A stretch of 51,799 nt of DNA from assembly GCA_035503615.1 (NCBI GenBank), contig DATJTI010000015.1:1-51799 (forward strand). The letters are read 5' to 3'. The stretch comes from AP-15 sp035503615 (GTDB taxonomy: Bacteria; Pseudomonadota; Alphaproteobacteria; ATCC43930; CGMCC-115725). Numbering within the stretch: the first letter of the stretch is position 1; every line of letters begins with the position of its first letter. Position numbers and translations under genes: made by a program. Of this stretch, positions 40,821 to 48,759 are shown one piece after another. A model generated the notes under the pieces. The model saw nothing but the letters and a program-made list of their open reading frames with translations, ran no database searches and was not told the origin of the DNA.

Positions 40821-41279
40821 ATCCGCTACCGCCTTCTCGCCATCGGCCGGCTGCGCAATGGCCCGCTCAAGGACCTGGCGGCGCTGTATGCGGCGCGGAT
40901 CATGCCGCCCCCGATAATCGTCGAGCTCGACGAACGCCGGCGCCTGCCGGCCGCCCTCGCCAAGGAACGCGAGGCGGAACTGATCCTCGGCGCGCTGCCG
41001 GCGGGCGTGCCGCTCATCGCACTCGATGCGCGGGGCGCGGCGTGGCCGAGCCGAACCCTGGCAGACCGGATCGCGCAGTGGCGCGACCACGGGGTCTCCG
41101 AACTCGCCTTCGCGATTGGCGGGGCGGAGGGGCTCGGCAGCGCGGTGCTGAAACAGGCGCGGGAGGTCGTCTCGCTGGGCGCGATGACCTGGCCGCATCT
41201 CCTGGTCCGCGGCATGCTGCTCGAACAGCTCTACCGCGCCCAGCAGATCCTCGCCGGCCACCCCTATCACCGGGAGTGA
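40821..41279 (+). CDS. rlmH: 23S rRNA (pseudouridine1915-N3)-methyltransferase RlmH, apparent ATC start
   Basis: A SPOUT methyltransferase that modifies pseudouridine 1915 in helix 69 of 23S rRNA. Conserved blocks are AIGRLRNGPLKDLAALYAAR, FAIGGAEGLG (SAM-binding knot) and HLLVRGMLLEQLYRAQQILA. Starting at ATC 40821 gives 152 residues with the family N-terminus RYRLLAIGR and a GGAGG 9 bp upstream. No ATG, GTG or TTG occurs in frame between the rsfS 3' part and this point; the nearest ATG, 40680, is 100 bp inside rsfS. Its stop is 3 bp before the hyuA start, so it closes the nadD-rsfS-rlmH unit. Confidence 0.88.
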   Translation: MRYRLLAIGRLRNGPLKDLAALYAARIMPPPIIVELDERRRLPAALAKEREAELILGALPAGVPLIALDARGAAWPSRTLADRIAQWRDHGVSELAFAIGGAEGLGSAVLKQAREVVSLGAMTWPHLLVRGMLLEQLYRAQQILAGHPYHRE

Positions 41280-41282
41280 GCG

Positions 41283-43331
41283 ATGTTTCGCATCGGCATC
41301 GATGTCGGCGGCACCTTTACCGATCTCGTCGCGGTCGACGATCTCGGCAGTGCCACCCTCGAAAAAGTCGCCTCGACACCGGATGACCCGTCGATCGGCG
41401 TGCTCGATGGGCTTCGGCTGCTGGCGGCTCGGCTCGGCAGCGAACTGGCGGCGCTGCTCACCGAGACGACGCGCATCGTCCACGGCACCACGGTGGCGAC
41501 CAACGCCTTGCTGCAGCGCACCGGCGCCCGCGTCGGCCTGGTGACGACCGAGGGCCATCGCGACGTGATCGAGATGCGCGAAGGGCTCAAGGACGACCGT
41601 TACAATCTGCGCATGCCGCCGCCCGAGCAGCTGGTCCCGCGCCGGCTCCGGTTCGGTGTGCGCGAGCGCTTGCGCGCCGACGGACGGGTGGAGATTCCGC
41701 TCGATCCGGCCTCGCTCGAGCGCGCGGCGGCGCGGCTGAAGGAGCAGGCGGTCGAGGCGGTGGCGGTATGCTTTCTGCACGCTTGGCGCGACCCGCGCCA
41801 CGAACTTGCGACCCGGTCCGTCCTCGAGCGCGTGCTGCCCGGCGCCCATCTTTCGCTGTCGGCCGAAATCCTGCCGCAGATCAAGGAATTCGAACGGGTC
41901 TCGACGACGATCGTCAACGCTTATGTCGGCCCGGTCGTGGCGCGCTATCTCGATCGGCTCGATCGCCGCCTGCGGACGGCCGGGTATTCCGGGCCGACCC
42001 TGATCATCCAGTCGCATGGCGGTGTCGTGCCGATCGCCGAAGCGGGCAGGCTGGCAGCCGGAGTGGTGCTGTCGGGTCCGGCCGGCGGGGTTGCCGGCAG
42101 CGTGCATGCGGCGGGGCTGTCGGGTGCCGGCGATCTCATCGCGTTCGACATGGGCGGGACCAGCACCGACATCTCGCTGATCGTCGGGTCGCGGCCGACC
42201 CTGGCGAGCGGGCGTCGTGTCGCCGGCCATGCGATCGCGCTCAGCAGTCTCGACATCGCCAGCATCGGCGCCGGCGGCGGCTCGATCGCGCATGTCGATG
42301 CTGGCGGCATCCTGCATGTCGGGCCGCAGAGCGCCGGTGCGGTGCCGGGCCCCGCCTGCTACGGCGATGGCGGCAGTGCGGCGACGGTCACCGATGCCAA
42401 CCTGCTGCTCGGCTATCTCGATGCGGAGCGGTTTCTCGGCGGTCGCCGGCGGCTCGACAAGGCGGCTGCAGCGGCCGCGGTGGACGCGATTGCTGCGGCG
42501 CTCGGCATCAGCCGTATTGCCGCGGCCGAGGGGATTCACCGTGTCGTCAACACCGGCATGGCCGAAGGCGTGCGGCTCGTCTCGGTGCGACGCGGCGTCG
42601 ACCCGCGGCGCTTCGCGCTGCTGGCCTTTGGCGGCGCCTCCGGGCTGCATGCGAGCGCCATCGCGCGCGAGCTCGACCTTGCGCGGGTGATCGTGCCGCG
42701 CACTGCCGCGGTGCTGTCGGCTTGGGGCATGCTGGCGACCGATCTGCGCTTCGAGGTCGTGCGCACCCATATCGGCGATGCCGGGACGCTCGATGGTGCT
42801 GCGATCAAGCGTCTGTTCGGCGCAATGGAGACCGAGGCCCTCGCACGCCTGCGCGGCTCGTTTGCCGGGCCGGCACGCGTCTCGCGCTCGGCCGAGATGC
42901 GTTACGGCGAGCAGGTGTTCGAGATCGCGGTACCGCTCGACGATGTCGATTGGTCAGTTGCCGACCCGCTGCCACAGATCGTCGCGCGTTTTCACCGCCG
43001 TCACGACGAGCTCTACACCTATTCGCTTCCGGATGAGGAGGCGGTGCTGGTCAATGCGCGCGTCGCGGTCAGCGGCATCCTCGAAGCTCCGCCGCGCGAA
43101 GCCGAACTGCCCGAGGCACCGCCGGCGCCACCCCGCGGCGAGCGCGCAATCTGGCTCGGCGCCTGGACCCTCGCGCCAGTCTATGATTTCGCGACGCTGG
43201 CGCCCGGACAAATCATTGCCGGACCGGCGCTGGTCGAAGCGGCGATGACGACGGTGCTGCTGCGCCCTGGTGACCGCGCCGTGGTCAGCCGCCTCGGCTG
43301 GCTCGACATCGCCGTGCCGGCGCGCGCCTGA
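41283..43331 (+). CDS. hyuA: Hydantoinase A / 5-oxoprolinase-family protein
   Basis: A 682-residue ATP-dependent hydantoinase-type subunit. The actin-like ATPase start FRIGIDVGGTFTDLV, the block RIVHGTTVATNALLQRTGAR, the central GPAGGVAGSV and FDMGGTSTDISLI, and the C-terminal RYGEQVFEI are family hallmarks. Related proteins work as HyuA with HyuB or as acetone carboxylase and oxoprolinase subunits. A HyuB partner normally follows immediately, but here the next DNA is a tandem-repeat region and a tannase pseudogene, so the subunit looks orphaned. Its start is only 3 bp after the rlmH stop. Substrate unknown. Confidence 0.9.
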   Translation: MFRIGIDVGGTFTDLVAVDDLGSATLEKVASTPDDPSIGVLDGLRLLAARLGSELAALLTETTRIVHGTTVATNALLQRTGARVGLVTTEGHRDVIEMREGLKDDRYNLRMPPPEQLVPRRLRFGVRERLRADGRVEIPLDPASLERAAARLKEQAVEAVAVCFLHAWRDPRHELATRSVLERVLPGAHLSLSAEILPQIKEFERVSTTIVNAYVGPVVARYLDRLDRRLRTAGYSGPTLIIQSHGGVVPIAEAGRLAAGVVLSGPAGGVAGSVHAAGLSGAGDLIAFDMGGTSTDISLIVGSRPTLASGRRVAGHAIALSSLDIASIGAGGGSIAHVDAGGILHVGPQSAGAVPGPACYGDGGSAATVTDANLLLGYLDAERFLGGRRRLDKAAAAAAVDAIAAALGISRIAAAEGIHRVVNTGMAEGVRLVSVRRGVDPRRFALLAFGGASGLHASAIARELDLARVIVPRTAAVLSAWGMLATDLRFEVVRTHIGDAGTLDGAAIKRLFGAMETEALARLRGSFAGPARVSRSAEMRYGEQVFEIAVPLDDVDWSVADPLPQIVARFHRRHDELYTYSLPDEEAVLVNARVAVSGILEAPPREAELPEAPPAPPRGERAIWLGAWTLAPVYDFATLAPGQIIAGPALVEAAMTTVLLRPGDRAVVSRLGWLDIAVPARA

Positions 43332-43441
43332 GCCCCAAGGCACCCCGTGACATTCGCTGACGGCATTTTCTGACGGCAGGGGGGCGTTCTCGAAGGCAGG
43401 GCGGCATTCTGGGCGGCACCGCTATGGGCGGTTGATGGCAA

Positions 43442-43851
43442 TTGGTCGATTGCAATCTGTCGCCGGACAATCTGCAGCTGCTGAGCAACGCGGTGCTGAA
43501 GGCCTGCGATGCGCTCGACGGCGTACGCGACGGGCTGATCACCAATCCCGCCCAGTGTTCGACAATCCCGACTGGGATTTCCGCACGCTCGATTTCGATA
43601 GTGATGTCCGGCTTGTCGACCAGGAGTTCGCCTCGATCATGAATGCGACGAGGCCGCAGGACCCCGAGCATGACGTGCTGAGCGCGCTCGACCGCTGGGT
43701 CGAACAGGGCGTGGCGCCAAACGAGATCATCGCTACGCATTACACAAACGGCGTTGCCGACAATACCCGGCCGATGTGCCCCTATCCGCAATTCGCGCAT
43801 TACCTCGGGCATGGCCCGACCGATGTGGCGAGCAGCTACATCTGCCGGTAA
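43442..43851 (+). pseudogene. Decayed tannase / feruloyl esterase gene
   Basis: Two frames together spell tannase-family sequence with large gaps. From 43442, frame 2 reads LSPDNLQLLSNAVLKACDAL, then DGVRDGLITNPAQC. After a frameshift at about 43557, frame 1 continues DNPDWDFRTLDFDSDV and EFASIMNATRP, and closes with VLSALDRWVEQGVAPNEIIA and PMCPYPQFAHYLG. Against the usual family of about 500-600 residues, the signal peptide and catalytic serine half are missing, as are segments after AQC and after MNAT. The remnant is clearly non-functional. The parent enzyme hydrolyses gallate or ferulate esters outside the cell. An imperfect repeat array lies just upstream at 43351-43420. Confidence 0.8.
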
Positions 43852-43952
43852 TCAATCGGGCCGACCGCGATCATCCCTGCCAGCAGGCAGGTGATCGCGG
43901 TTGCGGGTCTCGTCCGGGACCGACCGCAGCAAAGGCGAATGCCGCCAGCGAG

Positions 43953-44642
43953 TCAGCCGAGCGCGGCCGCGGCGCGAGCGACGCGCTGCGCCCGGTCGTG
44001 CTGGCGCGTCGCGGCGCGCCCGCGCACCGCGGCGACGAGCGCAGGATCGGCGGTTGCGGGCGAGCCCGAGGCGAAGGGCGGTGCCGGATCGTATTCGATC
44101 GCCAGCTGGATCGCCTCGGCTGTGGTGCTGCCGGCGATGTCGGCGGCCACCGCGAGCGCCACGTCGATGCCGGCGGTGACCCCGCCACCGGTATAAAGAT
44201 TACCGTCGCGCACAATGCGATCGGCCACCGGCTCGGCGCCAAACGCCGGCAGAAATTCGCGCGACATCCAGTGTGTCGCCGCGCGCCGTCCGCGCAGCAG
44301 CCCGGCGGCTCCCAGCACCAGCGAGCCGGTGCAGATACCGACGACATAGCGCGCCGTCGCCGCAGTCCGGCGCAAGAACCCCAGCACCTCGCTGTCTTCG
44401 AGCAGCGGGTTGATGCCAGGTCCGCCGGGCACCAGCACGAGGTCGAGCTGCGGGCAATCGGCAAGGGTGGTCGTCGGCAGGATCGCCAGCCCAAGCTCGC
44501 TGCGCACCGGCTGCAGATCCTTGGCCAAGAGCAGGGTCGAGCTGCCGGGCAGCCGCGCCAGCACCTCATAGGGGCCGGTCAGGTCGAGCTGGGTCAGGTT
44601 CGGGAATACCAGCATCCCGCTGCGGAATTCGAATTCACTCAT
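43953..44642 (-). CDS. inhA: Isonitrile hydratase-like DJ-1/PfpI-family protein
   Basis: A 229-residue DJ-1-superfamily enzyme closely resembling Pseudomonas isonitrile (isocyanide) hydratase in length and motifs. The nucleophile is Cys104 in VGICTGSLVLGAAGLL, with neighbouring Thr105, and Asp20 in TQLDLTGPYEVLARLP matches the catalytic Asp of InhA. Other matched blocks are THWMSREFL and DGNLYTGGGVTAGIDVAL. InhA hydrates isocyanides to N-substituted formamides. The start at 44642 follows GAGGCGAGG. It is divergent from the PEBP-like gene. Without biochemical data, a general DJ-1-type role remains possible. Confidence 0.85.
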   Translation of the reverse strand: MSEFEFRSGMLVFPNLTQLDLTGPYEVLARLPGSSTLLLAKDLQPVRSELGLAILPTTTLADCPQLDLVLVPGGPGINPLLEDSEVLGFLRRTAATARYVVGICTGSLVLGAAGLLRGRRAATHWMSREFLPAFGAEPVADRIVRDGNLYTGGGVTAGIDVALAVAADIAGSTTAEAIQLAIEYDPAPPFASGSPATADPALVAAVRGRAATRQHDRAQRVARAAAALG

Positions 44643-44722
44643 CCTCGCCTCTCGCCGATGCAGCCCGGCTGGAGCTGATCTTCGTTTATCGATACGGTTC
44701 CTCTTCGGCAACCGGGGACGGT

Positions 44723-44752
44723 GATGCCCATGATACGGCGATGCCCATGATA
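44723..44752. repeat. 17-bp-period duplication at the PEBP gene start
   Basis: GATGCCCATGATA occurs at 44723-44735 and again at 44740-44752, a period of 17. The duplication creates several ATG codons around the start and makes the true initiation site of the PEBP-like gene hard to fix. Confidence 0.7.
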
Positions 44753-45202
44753 TTGACGAGCGCAGCGTTTGCGCCCGGCGGCGCGATCCCGGCGGAATAT
44801 ACCTGTAGCGGTGCCGATATCTCACCGCCGTTGACCTGGTCCGGCGTGCCGCCTGGCACCGGCAGCCTTGTCCTCGTCGTCGAGGATCCGGATGCCCCGT
44901 CCGGCACCTTCCGCCACTGGGTCGTGTTCGACATTCCGCCGGGTATGCGCGGGCTGGGGGCCGGCTATGGCCGGCGCCATCCGGAGGGCGGATTGCGCGA
45001 GGCACGCAATGATTTCGGTCGGCTCGGCTATGGCGGACCCTGCCCGCCGCCCGGACCGCCACACCATTACCAGTTCCGCTTGATCGCGATCAGCCGGCCG
45101 CGTCTCGAGGTCTCGCCCTCGGCGACCGGTGTCGATGTTTTGCGGGCGGCGCAGCCCTATGCGATCGCACAGGCGGAAATGGTCGGGACCTTCCAGCGTT
45201 GA
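44747..45202 (+). CDS. YbhB/YbcL-family (PEBP-like) protein
   Basis: A 151-residue phosphatidylethanolamine-binding-protein-like fold. Typical elements are IPAEYTCSGADISPPLTWSG, the ligand-site run VEDPDAPSGTFRHWVVFDIP, and the GPCPPPGPPHHYQFRLIAI block. Bacterial members are cytoplasmic or periplasmic and of unclear function; no signal peptide is visible here. The ATG at 44747 gives the usual MILTSAAF start; 44741 is an in-frame alternative. A 17-bp duplication covers this region. It is divergent from inhA. Confidence 0.88.
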   Translation: MILTSAAFAPGGAIPAEYTCSGADISPPLTWSGVPPGTGSLVLVVEDPDAPSGTFRHWVVFDIPPGMRGLGAGYGRRHPEGGLREARNDFGRLGYGGPCPPPGPPHHYQFRLIAISRPRLEVSPSATGVDVLRAAQPYAIAQAEMVGTFQR

Positions 45203-45418
45203 GCCTCGGGCGGTGCGGGCCGGCGGTGCGGGCGCCGGCGCAATGGGGTGTCGATTTGCTGGCGCGTGGGAGGAAATTCCGTCTATAACCCGCGCCCTGG
45301 CAGTCCTCTCTCGCCCCGTCACGATGGGTGACGCCGAGCCGGTGCGGTTGTGACGCCAAAAGGATCGGACCGGGTCCCCGAAAGCGGTGTTGGCTCGGTA
45401 AACGGACCAAACGCAGAG

Positions 45419-47299
45419 ATGCCCGATACCGCGGTGGTTCACACGCAAGCCCCAGCGAGGCGCCGTCAGAGCTTGGCGGTCGCCGCGCTCGGCGTCGTTT
45501 ACGGCGATATCGGCACCTCACCGCTCTACACCGTCAAGCAGTGCTTTGTGAACGCGGCCGTCAGCGACTTGCGGGTGTTCGGTGTCCTATCGCTGATCGC
45601 CTGGGCGCTGATGCTGGTCGTGACGGTCAAATACGTTCTCGTCCTGATGCGCGCCGACAATCGCGGCGAGGGCGGCATTCTCGCCTTGATGGTGCTGGCG
45701 CTGCGGGCCGCGTCGGCCGGTCGCAACCGCTGGATCCTGTGGGCCGGGTTGTTCGGGGCGGCGCTGTTTTTCGGCGACGGGGTGATCACCCCGTCGATCT
45801 CGGTGCTCAGCGCCGCCGAGGGGCTGAAGGTCGCGACCCCGGCGCTCGAACCCTATATCGTGCCGCTGACGCTGTTGCTGCTGATCGCCCTGTTCATCGT
45901 CCAGCGCCGCGGCACCGGTCTCGTCGGCGGCTATTTCGGCCCGGTCATGATCGTCTGGTTCACGGCGATCGGGGTGCTCGGCGGGTTCGAGATCGCCCGT
46001 CGCCCCTCGATCCTGCTCGCCGTCGATCCGCGCTATGCGATCGAGCTGTTTCTGCGCGATCCGTGGCAGGGCTTCGTGCTGCTCGGTTCGGTCGTGCTGG
46101 CGGTGACCGGGGCCGAGGCGCTTTATGCCGATATGGGGCATTTCGGCCGCGGCCCGATCCGTCGGGCGTGGCTGCGCTTCGTCTTTCCCGCCTTGTTGCT
46201 GAATTATTTCGGCCAAGGGGCGCTGCTGCTGGCAAAGCCGGGAGCGGTCGAAAATCCGTTCTTTCATCTGGCCCCGGGCTGGGCCGTCTATCCGCTCGTG
46301 GTGCTGGCGTCGAGCGCCACGGTGATCGCCTCGCAGGCGGTCATCTCGGGCGCATTCTCGATTACCCGCCAGGCGGTGCAGCTCGGCTACCTGCCGCGGA
46401 TGGAGGTGCGGCACACCTCCGAGCAGGAAATCGGCCAGGTCTACGTCCCGGCGATGAATGGCATCCTGCTCGTCGCGGTGGTGGCGACCGTGCTCGGTTT
46501 CCGCTCGTCCGACGCCCTGGGCGGCGCCTACGGCGTCGCGGTGACCGGGACGATGACGGTCACGACGATCCTCGCCTTTGTCTATCTGCGCTGGGGTGCA
46601 GGCTGGCGGTTGTGGCGGCTGATCCCGATGTTCTTGCTGTTTCTGGTCGTCGATCTGTTTTTCTTCGGCGCCAATCTGTTGAAGATCATCGACGGCGGCT
46701 GGTTTCCGCTGGCGATTGCCGCGTCGATCTACACGGTCATGATGGCCTGGCTGTGGGGCCGTCGGCGCATGGCAGCGCAACGTGCGAGCGGAGCGTTGCC
46801 GCTGGCGACGCTGCTCGAAACCCTGAAGCCCGACCACCCGGTGCGGGTTCCCGGCACCGCGATCTACATGACGGCACGGGTCGAGAATGTGCCGGCCGCT
46901 TTATTGCACAACATGAAGCACAACAAGATCCTGCACGAGCGCGACGTCTTGATGACCGTACGCACCGAGGACGTGCCGCGCCTGCCGGAAGCCGAACGGC
47001 TGCAGATCAATCATCTCGGGCAGAATTTCCACACCGTCACGATACGCTATGGCTTTCTCGAGGAGCCGGATATCCCGCGCGCGCTGGCGCTGTGCCGGGT
47101 CGGGGGGTTCCGCTTCAACCTGATGGAAACCTCGTTCTTTGTCGGGCGGGAAAAGATCGTCGCCAAGCGGCCCTCGGGTGTGCTGCTGCCATTCAAGAAG
47201 CTGTTCATCCTCTTATCGAACATGGCGCTCGACGCGACCGAGTTCTTCCGCATTCCGATCAACCGGATCGTCGAACTGGGAGGCCAGGTCGAGCTGTGA
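45419..47299 (+). CDS. kup: Low-affinity K+ uptake transporter Kup
   Basis: A 626-residue KUP/HAK/KT potassium transporter with about twelve membrane segments and a cytoplasmic C-terminal domain. The first segment contains LAVAALGVVYGDIGTSPLYT, the family signature; GDGVITPSISVLSAAEGLKV and GAFSITRQAVQLGYLPR are further markers. It imports K+ with H+. The ATG at 45419 was preferred to an in-frame GTG at 45350 since conservation starts soon after. A TATAAC element at 45284-45289 may be a -10 but lacks a matching -35 at normal spacing. Three 17-bp tandem repeats follow the stop. Confidence 0.95.
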   Translation: MPDTAVVHTQAPARRRQSLAVAALGVVYGDIGTSPLYTVKQCFVNAAVSDLRVFGVLSLIAWALMLVVTVKYVLVLMRADNRGEGGILALMVLALRAASAGRNRWILWAGLFGAALFFGDGVITPSISVLSAAEGLKVATPALEPYIVPLTLLLLIALFIVQRRGTGLVGGYFGPVMIVWFTAIGVLGGFEIARRPSILLAVDPRYAIELFLRDPWQGFVLLGSVVLAVTGAEALYADMGHFGRGPIRRAWLRFVFPALLLNYFGQGALLLAKPGAVENPFFHLAPGWAVYPLVVLASSATVIASQAVISGAFSITRQAVQLGYLPRMEVRHTSEQEIGQVYVPAMNGILLVAVVATVLGFRSSDALGGAYGVAVTGTMTVTTILAFVYLRWGAGWRLWRLIPMFLLFLVVDLFFFGANLLKIIDGGWFPLAIAASIYTVMMAWLWGRRRMAAQRASGALPLATLLETLKPDHPVRVPGTAIYMTARVENVPAALLHNMKHNKILHERDVLMTVRTEDVPRLPEAERLQINHLGQNFHTVTIRYGFLEEPDIPRALALCRVGGFRFNLMETSFFVGREKIVAKRPSGVLLPFKKLFILLSNMALDATEFFRIPINRIVELGGQVEL

Positions 47300-47307
47300 G
47301 CAGCCAG

Positions 47308-47358
47308 GACTGCTCACTCTCAGCGACTGCTCATTCTCGGGGACTGCTCATTCTCGGG
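47308..47358. repeat. Three-copy 17-bp tandem repeat after kup
   Basis: GACTGCTCATTCTCGGG occurs at 47325-47341 and 47342-47358, with a diverged copy at 47308-47324 (GACTGCTCACTCTCAGC). The array starts 9 bp after the kup stop and lies between kup and the convergent RraA-like gene. Confidence 0.9.
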
Positions 47359-47389
47359 AACTTTCCGGCGCGGCATACGGGCGCTGGCG

Positions 47390-48097
47390 TCAGTGGATCT
47401 CTTCCTGCTCGTCGAACGCTTGGCGCAGCCGGGCGAGCGAAAAGCCGGGCGCCTTGGCGGCATCGATGATGACCTTTTCGCGGCGGGTCAGAAGCGCCAC
47501 CGCCGCCGGCAACTCGGCAATCGCCTCGGGCGGGATGACCACCGCGCCGTGCCGGTCGGCGTGGATCACATCATTGGGCGACACGATCATGCCGGCGACG
47601 CTGACGGTGCCGCCGAAATCGACGAGATGGACATGCGCGTGCGACGGCATGATCGAGCCGGCCAGCACGAAAAAGCCGGGCGCCATCGCATCGAGATCGC
47701 GCACCGAACCGTCGGTGACGACACCGACGCAGCCGAGGCCCTTGTGAACATTGGTCTGGACCTCACCCCAGAACGCGCCGAAGCCCAAATCCGGCGCGTC
47801 GAGGTCCTGGATCACCGCGATGCTCGGCGCCGGCGGGGCCGCGATCTGCGCGTAATAACCGAGCCTCACCTCTTTCGCCGCGTCGCGGCTGCGCGGGTGT
47901 GGCTCGCGCGAGCGGATGATCGCGGTGCGGGCAAAGGCCACGACCGGCTTAAGCTCCGGGAACGGGGCGACCAACGGCCGGCGGATGAAGCCGGTGGCGC
48001 GACGCGCCGGCACCACGAGTTCGAGTGCGTTGCAGATCGTCGGCGTGTCGAACGCCCGCAACGCTTCGAGAGCGGCGGGATCGGGCAGGCTCGGCAT
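47390..48097 (-). CDS. RraA-family protein (possible 4-hydroxy-4-methyl-2-oxoglutarate/oxaloacetate aldolase)
   Basis: A 235-residue RraA-like protein. The family motif GCVGVVTDGSVRDLDAM at about 122-138 provides the Arg133/Asp134 pair used by HMG/CHA aldolases. GE at 111-112 and the N-terminal FDTPTICNALE are also typical. Such proteins act either as divalent-metal aldolases on 4-hydroxy-2-oxoacids or as RNase E regulators; this longer form suits the aldolase-like group better. The start at 48097 follows GGAGG with 8-bp spacing. A leader reading to 48280 is unlikely. It is divergent from folB, separated by 254 bp. Confidence 0.85.
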   Translation of the reverse strand: MPSLPDPAALEALRAFDTPTICNALELVVPARRATGFIRRPLVAPFPELKPVVAFARTAIIRSREPHPRSRDAAKEVRLGYYAQIAAPPAPSIAVIQDLDAPDLGFGAFWGEVQTNVHKGLGCVGVVTDGSVRDLDAMAPGFFVLAGSIMPSHAHVHLVDFGGTVSVAGMIVSPNDVIHADRHGAVVIPPEAIAELPAAVALLTRREKVIIDAAKAPGFSLARLRQAFDEQEEIH

Positions 48098-48351
48098 CGG
48101 GCGTCCTCCGGCGGCGGATTGTCGGGGCCCAGGCTTTATTGGAGAATGACCGGCGCCAGCAAGGCTTTTCGACGGTGCGGCAAAACCCGCGGGACCCCGC
48201 ATGGCCGGATGCGAAGCGGCGCGGGTCAGCGGACGCGGCAGCCGGCCGGTCTGCGGTTCGATATCGGCAGGACCGGGCATGTCGTGCCGATGCGCGGCAC
48301 TTGCGACGCCTGCGCGGTTGCGGCAGCGTCACCGGCGGGGCATGGTGAGGG

Positions 48352-48756
48352 ATGATCGAGGATCGCTCGGCACCGGCACCGGCTTCCCCCCGCTACACCG
48401 TCACGGTGCGTGGCCTCGTGCTGATGTGCAGCATCGGCATCCGTCGGCGCGAGCGCGAGCGCAAACAGCGCGTGCGGGTGTCGGTCGACCTGACCGCCGC
48501 CCCATCCGCAGCGACGCCCGGCGAAGACCGCCGGCGGATCATCAACTACGAGAAGATCGTCGTCGCGATCCGCGACATCGCCGGCGCCGGGCACATCGAT
48601 TTGTGCGAGGGATTTGCCGAGCGGATCTGCAACGCCTGCTTGGCCGATCCGCGGGTCGAGCGAGTCCGGGTGTGGGTCGAAAAGCTCGACGTGTTCGCCG
48701 AGGCAGACGGGGTCGGGGCGATCCTGGAGCGCAGCCGCCCGGGGCCGCCCGGCTGA
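48352..48756 (+). CDS. folB: Dihydroneopterin aldolase family protein
   Basis: A 134-residue FolB-fold protein. Family features are the N-terminal VRGLVLMCSIGIRRRERERK, the conserved NYEKIVVAIRDIAGAGHIDL, followed by CEGFAERI (with the catalytic-type Glu), and the C-terminal VRVWVEKLDVF. FolB converts dihydroneopterin to hydroxymethyl-dihydropterin in folate synthesis. The location 3 bp before folP supports this role. The usual catalytic Lys of FolB is represented in VEKLD. FolK, often nearby, is not seen in the window. Confidence 0.88.
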   Translation: MIEDRSAPAPASPRYTVTVRGLVLMCSIGIRRRERERKQRVRVSVDLTAAPSAATPGEDRRRIINYEKIVVAIRDIAGAGHIDLCEGFAERICNACLADPRVERVRVWVEKLDVFAEADGVGAILERSRPGPPG

Positions 48757-48759
48757 GCG

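Noticed and set aside
45256..45289. TTGCTG and TATAAC upstream of kup as a promoter
   Set aside because: The spacing is 22 bp, too long for a sigma-70-type promoter; the -10-like element alone is insufficient.
45328..47469. Overlapping 713-codon frame in the kup region
   Set aside because: It is an out-of-frame reading of kup, which has clear membrane segments and the family signature in the other frame.
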